31,826 bases of DNA from Casp-actino8 sp046082625 (GTDB lineage Bacteria; Actinomycetota; Acidimicrobiia; Acidimicrobiales; Ilumatobacteraceae): contig JBJTYE010000142.1 of NCBI GenBank assembly GCA_046082625.1, positions 1-31,826 on the forward strand. Direction: 5' to 3'. A program made the position numbers and the translations under genes. Under the pieces are notes generated by a model. The model was given only the letters and a program-made list of their open reading frames with translations. It searched no databases and was not told the DNA's origin. Positions 24,046-31,663 of this stretch are shown piece by piece (position 1 is the stretch's first letter; every line of letters begins with the position of its first letter).

Positions 24046-26012
24046 CAGATCCTCGTGGAACCCAGTTCGGCGTCGATCCGCGCCGCGAACGTTTCCAACG
24101 GGACATCACGTTCGACCTCGGCCTCCCGAGCGTTCACGCCGACGGTGCGGTGAGCCACGTCGTCGTCACCGACGACCAGGACGTAAGGCACCTTGTCCAT
24201 CTTCGACGACCTGATCCTCTTGCCGAGGGGGTCCTGGGCCTCGACCATGTCGGCCCGCACACCGCGACGCATCAATTCGGCCACCACCTCGGAGGCGTAG
24301 TGCTCGTGGCTGGCGGCCACTGGCAGGATCCTCACCTGCACCGGGCTGAGCCAGGTCGGGAAGGCTCCGGCGTAATGCTCCACGAGGACCCCGAAGAACC
24401 GCTCGATGGATCCGAACAAGGCTCGGTGGATCATGATCGGCCGCTGGCGCGTTCCGTCATTGGCCACGTATTCGAGGTCGAACCGTTCGGGAAGATTGAA
24501 GTCGCATTGGATGGTGGAGAGCTGCCACGTCCGCCCGATGGCGTCGCGGACATGGATGTCGATCTTGGGGCCGTAGAACGCCGCGTCTCCCTCCTTGATG
24601 GCGTACTCCACCCCATGCCGATCCATCGCCGCGGCCAACGCCTTGGTGGCCTCGTCCCAGATGTCGTCGGACCCCACGTACTTGGACGGATCCTTGGTGG
24701 CCAGGTTGAACGAGAAGTCTTCGAACCCGAAGGCGCGCAGCACGCTGACGATGAAGTCGAGCAACGAGATGATCTCGCCTTGCAACTGCTGACGTGTGCA
24801 ATAGATATGGCTGTCGTCCTGAGTGAAGCCGCGGATGCGCAGGAGTCCGTGCAGGGTCCCGGCTCGTTCGTAGCGATACACGGTGCCCAATTCGAAAAGG
24901 CGCAGGGGCAGTTCCCGATAACTCCGCTGTCGACCCCGATAGATCAGGCAATGCATCGGACAGTTCATCGGCTTCGGGTAGTAGGTCCCGTTGTCCATCT
25001 CCATCGGCGGATACATGCCGTCGGCGTAGAAGTCGAGGTGCCCCGAGGTCTGGAACAGCGTGGCGTTGGAGAGGTGCGGGGTGAAGACGAACTGATATCC
25101 CCCCTCTTGGTGACGAGATCGGCTGTAGTCCTCCATCAATTTGCGGATGATGGCGCCCTTGGGGTGCCAGACCGCCAACCCGCCACCCAGCTCGCTCGGG
25201 AACGAGAGCAGATCCAGATCCACGGCGAGCCGTCGGTGATCGCGGCGTTCGGCCTCTTCCAGTCGGTGCAGATGTTCGGCCAGGGCCGCCTTGCTCTCCC
25301 AGGCCGTACCGTAGATCCGCTGCAGTACAGGACCCTTTTCGTTGCCCCGCCAATAAGCCGACGACACCTTCTGCAACTTGAAATGACCAAGACGACCGGT
25401 GCTCGGTACGTGAGGTCCGAGACACAAGTCGACGAACTCCGGCGAGTTCCGGTACACGCTGACCTGGTCGCCTCCCGAACCCACTTCCCCGGCGTCGGAT
25501 CCATCGGCGCCTCCGGAACGGACGCGATCGATGATCTCGCACTTGTAGGGCTGATCACCGAAGATCGACAGGGCTTCGTCGATGGCGACATCGGAGCGCT
25601 CGAAGGGTTGGTCGGCAGCGATGATCTCGCGCATCCTGGCTTCGACGCTCTCCAGGTCGGCCTCGGTGAAGGTCCGACCGCCGAGATCGAAGTCGTAGTA
25701 AAAGCCGTTCTCGATGGCCGGGCCGATGGTGTACTTGGCACCCGCGTACAACTGCGTGACCGCCTGGGCCAGGACGTGGGCCGTGGAGTGACGCAGGACG
25801 TGGCGTCCCGCCTCGCTGTCGGCCGTCAGAATCTTGACGCTGGCTCCGTCGGCCAGGGGAACTTGCAGGTCGACCTCGAAACCGTCCACCTCGGCCGCCA
25901 CCGCCGCCTTGGCCAAGTTCCTGCTGATTCCCTGGGCCAGGTCGAGGACGGTCGATCCGCTCGAAAGCGTTCTCGTCGAACCGTCGGGCAGGGAAACCGT
26001 GATCTCGGACAC
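24045..26012 (-). CDS. thrS: Threonyl-tRNA synthetase
   Basis: Class II synthetase for tRNA-Thr with editing of mischarged serine. The 655-residue protein has the N-terminal TGS domain (MSEITVSLPDGSTRTL), the editing domain with HSTAHVLAQAV and DLCLGPHVPSTG, the catalytic core with the zinc cysteine in YPKPMNCPMHC, motif 2 at VYRYERAGTLHGLLRIRGFTQDD, motif 3 at IMIHRALFGSIERFFGVLVEH, and the C-terminal anticodon domain. The start is a GTG. A TAAACT hexamer ends seven bases upstream, so a leaderless message is likely and no T-box leader can exist at this promoter. It follows plsC by 16 bases. Confidence 0.97.
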   Translation of the reverse strand: MSEITVSLPDGSTRTLSSGSTVLDLAQGISRNLAKAAVAAEVDGFEVDLQVPLADGASVKILTADSEAGRHVLRHSTAHVLAQAVTQLYAGAKYTIGPAIENGFYYDFDLGGRTFTEADLESVEARMREIIAADQPFERSDVAIDEALSIFGDQPYKCEIIDRVRSGGADGSDAGEVGSGGDQVSVYRNSPEFVDLCLGPHVPSTGRLGHFKLQKVSSAYWRGNEKGPVLQRIYGTAWESKAALAEHLHRLEEAERRDHRRLAVDLDLLSFPSELGGGLAVWHPKGAIIRKLMEDYSRSRHQEGGYQFVFTPHLSNATLFQTSGHLDFYADGMYPPMEMDNGTYYPKPMNCPMHCLIYRGRQRSYRELPLRLFELGTVYRYERAGTLHGLLRIRGFTQDDSHIYCTRQQLQGEIISLLDFIVSVLRAFGFEDFSFNLATKDPSKYVGSDDIWDEATKALAAAMDRHGVEYAIKEGDAAFYGPKIDIHVRDAIGRTWQLSTIQCDFNLPERFDLEYVANDGTRQRPIMIHRALFGSIERFFGVLVEHYAGAFPTWLSPVQVRILPVAASHEHYASEVVAELMRRGVRADMVEAQDPLGKRIRSSKMDKVPYVLVVGDDDVAHRTVGVNAREAEVERDVPLETFAARIDAELGSTRI

Positions 26013-26019
26013 CCCCGAG

Positions 26020-26025
26020 AGTTTA
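26020..26025 (-). promoter_or_regulatory. Putative -10 element of thrS (TAAACT, 7 bases before GTG)
   Basis: TAAACT fits TANNNT in the 16-base gap between plsC and thrS. The AT-rich run stands out against the GC-rich surroundings. Confidence 0.55.
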
Positions 26026-26028
26026 GGG

Positions 26029-26805
26029 TCAGGCGTCGGACTCGGCGTGGGTGAATTGCGACGTCACCAGGTCGATCGACCGCGCCGCTTCGTCGTCGGT
26101 GTGGCCGACACGCGAGGTCACCACCGACTCCGAGGTGGACGTCTTGCCGGCGTACACGTTCTTGTAGACCTGACCGGTCATTTCGCGGATCTCGAACATG
26201 ACTTCGTCGATCATCGATCGCCACCCGCGCTGCGGCTCCCCGGATTGGGCGTAGCGGTCGGGATGGATCGGTCGACCGATGGTGATCGAGCAATGCTTGA
26301 AGACCTTGGGCATCTTGGCGTCGGGGGGCTGGATCAGATCGGTTCCGACGATGCCCACCGGGTAGATCGGACAGCCCACCGTGGTGGCCAGACGCGCCGC
26401 ACCGGTGCGACCTTTGTACAGACATCCGTCCCGGCTGCGCGTCCCCTCCGGGAACATTCCGAACAACTCGCCACGACTGAGCACCTCACGGGCCGCGTCG
26501 AGCGCTTCCTGGCTCCTCTCGCCTCCCGAGCGATCGATGGGGATCATCCCCATCAACGGAAAGAGGAACTTGGTCTTCCAAGAGTCCATGTACTCGGCCT
26601 TGCCGACGAAGGAGATGTTGCGCGGAGCCACCAACATGAGGAAGGCCGAATCGAGAAAGCTGATGTGATTGGGGCAGAGGATCGCCGGACCTTCGGCCGG
26701 TAGCCGATCCAGCCCCTGCACGTCGATCTTCCAAAGTCTGCGGGCCGCAGGTCCGAGGGCGACACGCGCCCGGCTCTGGGCCTTCCCCGCTCCACGTGCT
26801 CTCAT
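26029..26805 (-). CDS. plsC: 1-acylglycerol-3-phosphate acyltransferase (PlsC-like)
   Basis: Acylates lysophosphatidate to phosphatidate, the precursor of CDP-diacylglycerol used by PgsA. The start at 26805 is preferred because AAGGTGG lies five bases upstream; an in-frame GTG three codons earlier is possible. The 258-residue protein has the NHISFLD motif (H47-x4-D52), an FVGKAEY block, the FPEGTRSRDG motif (118-127) and PIYPVGIVGTD. The C-terminal part after about 190 is helical and then Ser/Thr-rich and polar. A role in supplying lipid for the neighbouring PIM genes is inference; exact acceptor specificity is not determined by these motifs. Confidence 0.9.
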   Translation of the reverse strand: MRARGAGKAQSRARVALGPAARRLWKIDVQGLDRLPAEGPAILCPNHISFLDSAFLMLVAPRNISFVGKAEYMDSWKTKFLFPLMGMIPIDRSGGERSQEALDAAREVLSRGELFGMFPEGTRSRDGCLYKGRTGAARLATTVGCPIYPVGIVGTDLIQPPDAKMPKVFKHCSITIGRPIHPDRYAQSGEPQRGWRSMIDEVMFEIREMTGQVYKNVYAGKTSTSESVVTSRVGHTDDEAARSIDLVTSQFTHAESDA

Positions 26806-26881
26806 CTCACCCACCTTCCGCTCGCACCGATGACGACGAGGACCGATCCGACCGGGTCGAAGAACGAGAACCTGGAACTGG

Positions 26882-26910
26882 ACCGGAACCCCACCTCTCC
26901 GGGATCCGGT
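26882..26910 (-). repeat. Interrupted inverted repeat (ACCGGA...TCCGGT) in the plsC leader
   Basis: ACCGGA and TCCGGT pair exactly. One mismatch is followed inside by a three-base CCC/GGG pairing, with a nine-base loop. It lacks a T-run, so it could be a weak terminator for mshC, an RNA hairpin or an operator. The evidence does not choose between these. Confidence 0.3.
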
Positions 26911-26937
26911 TGAAGCCGAACCCCGAACAATGGGCGG

Positions 26938-26943
26938 AGTGTA
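26938..26943 (-). promoter_or_regulatory. Putative -10 element of plsC (TACACT)
   Basis: TACACT fits TANNNT. Transcription from here would give a leader of about 125 bases, the longest predicted in this window. No -35 match is evident. Confidence 0.4.
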
Positions 26944-27007
26944 CGGTCTCGGTCCGGATCAGGCGATGGCGGAAGCCGTACTTTCCGTCACGCCACCATC
27001 GGGAACA

Positions 27008-28162
27008 TCAGCCGAGAAGGTCCAGGCCCAGCAGGGCCGCCGGCGCCGAGACATCGAATCCCCTCCGGGCGGCGTCGTCGATCGCCTCCAGGGCCCCGGG
27101 CGTGTCGAGATCGTCGTCCAAGCACCGGCGAACCGCGTCCATGAGGACCGCGTCGACCGGACCCGGCATCCGGGCCCCGTGTCCGCTCGCCGCCGACCAG
27201 GCCGCCAGACGCTCGGTCGCCGCCGGCATCAGTTGGTCCGTCCACTCCCATTCGCGCCGGTAGTGGTTGGCGATGATGGCCAAGCGAATGGCTCGCGGGT
27301 CCCAGATCCGGCGCAGTGCATCGACGAACTCCAGATTTCCGAGGCTCTTGGACATCTTGGCCCCGTCCTTGAAGACCATGGCCACGTGCATCCAATGGCG
27401 AACGAAGGGTTGCCCGGTCACCGATTCGCTCTGGGCGCGCTCGCATTCGTGGTGAGGGAAGATCAGGTCCGAACCGCCACCATGGAGATCGATGGTCTCA
27501 CCGAGTTCTCGCAGAGCCAACGCACTGCATTCGACGTGCCATCCCGGACGACCAGCTCCCCACACCGCGTCCCAGGCCGGCTCGTCCGATGCCGAGGGTT
27601 GCCACAGGACGAAATCGAGTGGATCGCGTTTGGCCGGATTGTCGACGTCGCCGCCTCTCTCCCGTGCGAAGTCGAGCATCTGCTCTCGCGTGTATCCGCT
27701 GACCGATCCGAAGGAATCGAATCGACTGACGTCGAAATAGACCGAACCGTGGGACTCGTAGGCGAATCCCCGCTCCAACACCATGCCGATGAAGCCGCGA
27801 ATGTCCGGGATCGCCGATGAGGCCCGCGGCGACGAATAGGTCGGCAGGGCGTTCAGCGCTTCCATGTCGCGCTCGAAACGCGCCTCCTCGCCGGCGGCGA
27901 GATCGAGATAATGGATCCCCAACTGGCGCGCCTTGGCGAACAGGGGGTCGTCGACATCGGTGACGTTTCGCACGCACCGAACTTCGTGGCCTCGGTCGAT
28001 CAATCTCCTCTGGAGCACGTCGTAGGCCACGAATGTGGCGGCGTGGCCGATGTGAGTGGCGTCGTACGGAGTGATGCCGCAGGTGTACATCGTCACCAAT
28101 GGACCGGGCTCGAAGGGAACGACCGCCCTCCGGGCGGTGTCGTAGAGACGCATGGCGGTCAT
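27008..28162 (-). CDS. mshC: MshC-type cysteine:GlcN-inositol ligase (mycothiol synthesis)
   Basis: Homologue of cysteinyl-tRNA synthetase that joins cysteine to GlcN-Ins in mycothiol synthesis. The 384-residue protein starts at the ATG overlapping the npdG stop (ATGA). It has the MshC-type signature YTCGITPYDATHIGHAATF, where CysRS has CGPTVYD...GHAR; zinc ligands C28, C212 (WHVECSA) and H237 (FPHHE); and KMSKSLGN (269-276). It is much shorter than CysRS (about 460) because the C-terminal tRNA-binding part is reduced, as in MshC. MshA, MshB and MshD are not in this window, so mycothiol production is inferred. A divergent CysRS is the less likely alternative. Confidence 0.87.
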   Translation of the reverse strand: MTAMRLYDTARRAVVPFEPGPLVTMYTCGITPYDATHIGHAATFVAYDVLQRRLIDRGHEVRCVRNVTDVDDPLFAKARQLGIHYLDLAAGEEARFERDMEALNALPTYSSPRASSAIPDIRGFIGMVLERGFAYESHGSVYFDVSRFDSFGSVSGYTREQMLDFARERGGDVDNPAKRDPLDFVLWQPSASDEPAWDAVWGAGRPGWHVECSALALRELGETIDLHGGGSDLIFPHHECERAQSESVTGQPFVRHWMHVAMVFKDGAKMSKSLGNLEFVDALRRIWDPRAIRLAIIANHYRREWEWTDQLMPAATERLAAWSAASGHGARMPGPVDAVLMDAVRRCLDDDLDTPGALEAIDDAARRGFDVSAPAALLGLDLLG

Positions 28163-28830
28163 CGAGAGCGCGGGTCTCCCTTGATGCCCGTGAGTTTCGG
28201 CGCCACCCGCGTGCGATACCGGACGTTCAACTGCAACAACACCGCCGTGAAGGCTTCGATGGCAGTCGCATTCGAGAGTTGACCGGCATCGAGGGGTCGA
28301 CACCCCGGTATCCGGGCCACGATGTCGGCGACGGTCGCCAATGCCTCGTCGTCATCGGAGCAGATCAGGACGTCGGAATCGATCGGCTCACCCAGGTGTC
28401 CCAGTTCCTTGGCCGGCAGGTGATGGAACGCCGCCACGACACGACACCGCGGTACCGCAGCCTGCACGTGGGCGGCCACACTGCCCCGAGGCGGCAACAG
28501 CGGCTGGAACTCGCCGGCGACACGCACCAGCGCATTGGCCATGCTCACCACGATCTTGCCGTCCAACGCCGCGGCGTTGTCCTGGACGGTGGCAGCCGCC
28601 GAGTCCCATGGGGTGGCGATGACCACCAGATCGCAGTTCGCGGCCGCGGCATTGTCGCCGGCCGACAGGTGGTCGGCGACCGTCGGAAACTTCTCGGATT
28701 CGGCCGACACGATTTCGGCGGCACGATCGGCCGACCGGGATCCGATGACCACGTGGTAGCCCACCGACGCGAGCCGGGCTCCCAGGGCCGAACCCGCCGG
28801 TCCGGTACCACCGAGTATTCCGATCCTCAT
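28159..28830 (-). CDS. npdG: NADPH:F420 oxidoreductase (Fno/NpdG)
   Basis: Transfers hydride between NADPH and coenzyme F420, supplying reduced F420 in actinobacteria. The 223-residue protein begins with the dinucleotide-binding motif RIGILGGTGPAGSALGARLA and then VVIGSRSADRA, whose Ser-Arg fits NADPH 2'-phosphate. The region CDLVVIATPWDSAA and VVAAFHHLPAKEL are typical of the family, as is the C-terminal Asn-Ala-containing helix (LSNATAIEAFTAVLLQLN). It is translationally coupled to mshC by an ATGA overlap and divergent from the fabI-like gene 69 bases away. Confidence 0.9.
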   Translation of the reverse strand: MRIGILGGTGPAGSALGARLASVGYHVVIGSRSADRAAEIVSAESEKFPTVADHLSAGDNAAAANCDLVVIATPWDSAAATVQDNAAALDGKIVVSMANALVRVAGEFQPLLPPRGSVAAHVQAAVPRCRVVAAFHHLPAKELGHLGEPIDSDVLICSDDDEALATVADIVARIPGCRPLDAGQLSNATAIEAFTAVLLQLNVRYRTRVAPKLTGIKGDPRSR

Positions 28831-28836
28831 GGCCCC

Positions 28837-28842
28837 AGCCTG
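28837..28842 (-). promoter_or_regulatory. Possible -10 element of npdG (CAGGCT, 6 bases before ATG)
   Basis: CAGGCT departs from TANNNT at one base. Together with the GGGGCC spacer it resembles the fabI promoter on the other strand (TAGGTT GGGGCA). Confidence 0.3.
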
Positions 28843-28887
28843 TCACATGGTCCCGACGGCACCGTCATCCACGTCCGGTCCCGGCAG

Positions 28888-28893
28888 TAGGTT
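28888..28893 (+). promoter_or_regulatory. Putative -10 element of the fabI-like gene (TAGGTT, 6 bases before ATG)
   Basis: TAGGTT fits TANNNT, with six bases to the ATG at 28900 and no Shine-Dalgarno spacing available. Predicts a leaderless message. Confidence 0.55.
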
Positions 28894-28899
28894 GGGGCA

Positions 28900-29667
28900 A
28901 TGGCACTGCTCCGCGAGAAGAACATCGTCGTCACCGGAGTCCTCACCGATGCCTCACTCGCCTTCTCGATCGCTCGTCTGTGCATCGACGAGGGTGCACA
29001 GGTGCTGCTGACCGGGGCGGGGCGGGCCCTCTCGCTGACCCAACGGACGGCGCGCAAGCTCCCGACGGCGGTCGAGGTTCTCGAACTGGACGTCACCGTC
29101 CCCGAACACGCCGAACGCGTGCGGGATCACGTCCAGTCGACCTGGGGTCGCGTCGACGGAGTCGTGCACTCGATCGGCTTCGCCCCCGAATCGTGTCTGG
29201 GCGACGACTTTCTCGCTGCCGATTGGGAAGATGTCGCAGTCGCTCTCCAGATCAGCGCTTACTCGCTCAAGCACCTGGCTGACGTGTTCTTGCCCTTGAT
29301 GGGGCCTGGTGGCTCCTTCGTCGGCCTCGACTTCGACAACACCGTGGCCTGGCCGGCCTACAACTGGATGGGCGTTGCGAAATCGGCACTCGAGAGCGTG
29401 AACCGGTATCTGGCGCGCCAACTCGGACCACGCGGGATCAGGTCCAACCTCGTCGCCGCCGGGCCGATCAAGACCATGGCCGCCAAGTCCATTCCCGGTT
29501 TCAAGAAGTTCGAGGACGTCTGGGACGAACGCGCCCCGCTCGGCTGGGACGTCACCGATGCCGAACCCGTCGCCCGCGCCGTGGTGGCTCTCTTGTCGGA
29601 TTGGTTTCCCGCCACCACAGGCTCGATGATCCACGTCGACGGCGGCTACCACTCCACCGGCGCCTGA
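28900..29667 (+). CDS. fabI: Enoyl-[acyl-carrier-protein] reductase, FabI/InhA-like
   Basis: NAD(P)H-dependent reduction of trans-2-enoyl-ACP, the last step of each fatty-acid elongation round. The 255-residue short-chain dehydrogenase has VTGVLTDASLAFSIAR (the GxxxxxSxA cofactor loop), LDVT at 64-67, VVHSIGFAP, and the catalytic Tyr and Lys in AYNWMGVAKSALESVNRY (Y154, K161), then RSNLVAAGPIKTMAAKSIPGF. It resembles mycobacterial InhA closely, but the loop after GPI is about a dozen residues shorter than in InhA, closer to ordinary FabI. A chain length in the normal range is therefore likelier than mycolic-acid precursors. No fabG partner is adjacent. Followed after 13 bases by a DUF255 gene. 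Confidence 0.93.
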   Translation: MALLREKNIVVTGVLTDASLAFSIARLCIDEGAQVLLTGAGRALSLTQRTARKLPTAVEVLELDVTVPEHAERVRDHVQSTWGRVDGVVHSIGFAPESCLGDDFLAADWEDVAVALQISAYSLKHLADVFLPLMGPGGSFVGLDFDNTVAWPAYNWMGVAKSALESVNRYLARQLGPRGIRSNLVAAGPIKTMAAKSIPGFKKFEDVWDERAPLGWDVTDAEPVARAVVALLSDWFPATTGSMIHVDGGYHSTGA

Positions 29668-29680
29668 CCGGCGAACGACG

Positions 29681-31663
29681 ATGGCCGACCGACTGCGCGC
29701 CGAGACGTCGCCGTATCTGCGTCAACACGTGGACAACCCGGTGGACTGGTTTCCGTGGGGCCCGGACGCCTTTGCGGAAGCCGAGCGCCGTGACGTGCCC
29801 ATCCTGCTCTCCGTCGGCTACTCGGCCTGTCACTGGTGTCATGTCATGGCTCACGAGAGCTTCGAGGATCCCGATGTGGCGAGGGAGATGAACGAGCAGT
29901 TCGTCTGCGTCAAGGTCGACCGCGAGGAACGGCCCGACGTGGACGCCGTGTACATGGACGCCGTTCAGGCTCTCACGGGTCGAGGTGGCTGGCCGATGAC
30001 GGTCTTTCTCACTCCGACGGGTGAGCCGTTCTATGGCGGCACCTATTTCCCGAAGGCGGGCTTGTCGAAGTTGATGGCGGCCATCACCGACATCTGGACC
30101 ACGCGACGTGACGACGTCACTGCGAACGTGTCGGCGTTGATCGAGGCCATCGGGCGGACGGCGCTGGTGACTCCCGCAGACGGACTACCCGATGAAGCGT
30201 TCATCGATGGCTGCATCGAACGGATCGTGTCGGCCTTCGATGCCGATTGGGGTGGATTCGGATCGGCTCCCAAGTTTCCGAGCACCATGAACCTCGACCT
30301 GGTGGCGCGCCGATGGCAACGTGGCCGACGCATCGAGGACGAGGCGGTGGTTCGGACCTCGCTCGATGCGATGTGCAGCGGCGGAATGTACGACCATCTC
30401 GGGGGAGGCTTCGCCCGCTATTCCGTGGACGAGAAGTGGCTGGTCCCGCATTTCGAGAAGATGCTGTACGACCAGGCTCTACTCCTGCGCGTCTACACAC
30501 ATGCCTGGCAGGTGTTCGGCGACGCGACCTGGAAGTCGGTGATCGAAGCCACGATCGACTATCTCTGCCGCGATCTACGTCATCCCGACGGCGGTTTCTA
30601 CAGTGCCGAGGACGCCGATTCCCTCGACGACAGCGGACATTCCCACGAAGGTGCGTTCTACACCTGGACTCCCGCAGAAGTCGCCCGCGTCCTCCCGGCC
30701 GACCTGGCTGCCGAATTCTGTCGCTGGTTCGACATCACCGAGGACGGCAACTTCGAGGGACGCTCCATCCCCACTCGCCACCGTCATCGCGGAGACCTGG
30801 AGCGCAACGCGAGTCTGGAAGAATCCTGCGCCGCGGTTCTGGCCGAACGCGGCCGTCGCCCCCGACCAGGTCTCGATTCCAAGATCGTGCTGGAGTGGAA
30901 CGCCTTGACGATCATCGCTCTCACCGAAGCAGGGAGAGCGTTCGGGCGAGCCGACTGGATCGAAGCGGCGGTGGCCTGCGGAGACTTCTTGTCGGCCAAT
31001 CTGCGCCGTCCGGATGGTTCTTGGCATCGGACCTGGCAGGCCGAGGGTGTCCCTCCGGCCCGGCACCGGGCCGTGGCCGCCGACTGCGCCGCTCTGGTCG
31101 ACGCTTTCACGCGGTTGGCCGAGACCACTGGTGAGGCGCGATGGATGGATCGGGCCGCGGATGTGGCAGATCACCTGATCGCCGAATTTCACGATCACGA
31201 GCGCGGCGGATTCTTCACGGTGGCCGCCGGGGCCGACCCGCTGGTCGTTCGCCAGAAGGACCTCATGGACAACGCCACTCCGTCGGCCAACTCCACAGCG
31301 GCCATGGCACTGCTCCGTCTCGGCACCTTGCTCGGACGGGACGACTTCTCCGAGACCGCCCGTGGCACCTTGCGTCTCCTCGTCCGGATCATGGAAGCCG
31401 CTCCATCGGCCGCAGGCCAATCCCTGGCCGCTCTGGACCTTGCGGTGGCAGGCGTGGTCGAGGTCGTCCTGGCAGGCGACGTGCCCGCCCTGGCTCGAGC
31501 CGTGGACGACCTGTGGCTTCCCCGGGCCGTGGTGGCCCGGGGCGAGCCCTACCCCAGCCCGTTGTGGGATCACCGCTCACCGGGATTCGCGTACGTCTGC
31601 GAGAACTACACCTGCGCCGCACCGACTGCCGATGTCCCCACCTTGCGAACCCTGCTCGGTTAA
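29681..31663 (+). CDS. DUF255 / YyaL-like protein (thioredoxin-like plus alpha/alpha-toroid)
   Basis: Family (YyaL, human SPATA20) of unresolved function. The 660-residue protein has the thioredoxin-like N-terminal domain with NPVDWFPWG (19-27) and the cysteine pair C50-H-W-C53 (YSACHWCHVMAHESF), followed by KVDREERPDVDAVYM and GGWPMTVFLTP. The large remainder is the alpha/alpha-barrel with GGFGSAPKFP, GGMYDHLGGGFARYSVDEKWLVPHFEKMLYDQALL, GGFYSAEDADS and EWNALTIIALTEAG. No signal peptide is seen. The ATG lies 13 bases after the fabI stop with no clear ribosome-binding site, so it is probably read from the fabI promoter; a shared function is not established. Complete for the family. Confidence 0.93.
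   Translation: MADRLRAETSPYLRQHVDNPVDWFPWGPDAFAEAERRDVPILLSVGYSACHWCHVMAHESFEDPDVAREMNEQFVCVKVDREERPDVDAVYMDAVQALTGRGGWPMTVFLTPTGEPFYGGTYFPKAGLSKLMAAITDIWTTRRDDVTANVSALIEAIGRTALVTPADGLPDEAFIDGCIERIVSAFDADWGGFGSAPKFPSTMNLDLVARRWQRGRRIEDEAVVRTSLDAMCSGGMYDHLGGGFARYSVDEKWLVPHFEKMLYDQALLLRVYTHAWQVFGDATWKSVIEATIDYLCRDLRHPDGGFYSAEDADSLDDSGHSHEGAFYTWTPAEVARVLPADLAAEFCRWFDITEDGNFEGRSIPTRHRHRGDLERNASLEESCAAVLAERGRRPRPGLDSKIVLEWNALTIIALTEAGRAFGRADWIEAAVACGDFLSANLRRPDGSWHRTWQAEGVPPARHRAVAADCAALVDAFTRLAETTGEARWMDRAADVADHLIAEFHDHERGGFFTVAAGADPLVVRQKDLMDNATPSANSTAAMALLRLGTLLGRDDFSETARGTLRLLVRIMEAAPSAAGQSLAALDLAVAGVVEVVLAGDVPALARAVDDLWLPRAVVARGEPYPSPLWDHRSPGFAYVCENYTCAAPTADVPTLRTLLG

Larger units (their letters stand above)
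26806..27007. other. 202-base spacer between mshC and plsC
   Basis: No gene is supported. On the minus strand it holds a TACACT hexamer (26938-26943), an interrupted inverted repeat (26882-26910) and several GTTC units in the presumed plsC leader, ending with the AAGGTGG ribosome-binding site. No T-tract terminator after mshC is seen. Confidence 0.5.

Noticed and set aside
26013..26028. T-box or attenuator leader for thrS
   Set aside because: Only 16 bases separate thrS from plsC and the -10 candidate ends seven bases before the GTG, so there is no room for a leader RNA.
27008..28303. Cysteinyl-tRNA synthetase (cysS) for the gene at 27008-28162
   Set aside because: CGITPYDATHIGHAATF and the short C-terminus fit MshC; CysRS would show CGPTVYD and a full anticodon-binding end. 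The upstream in-frame extension overlaps npdG and lacks family similarity.
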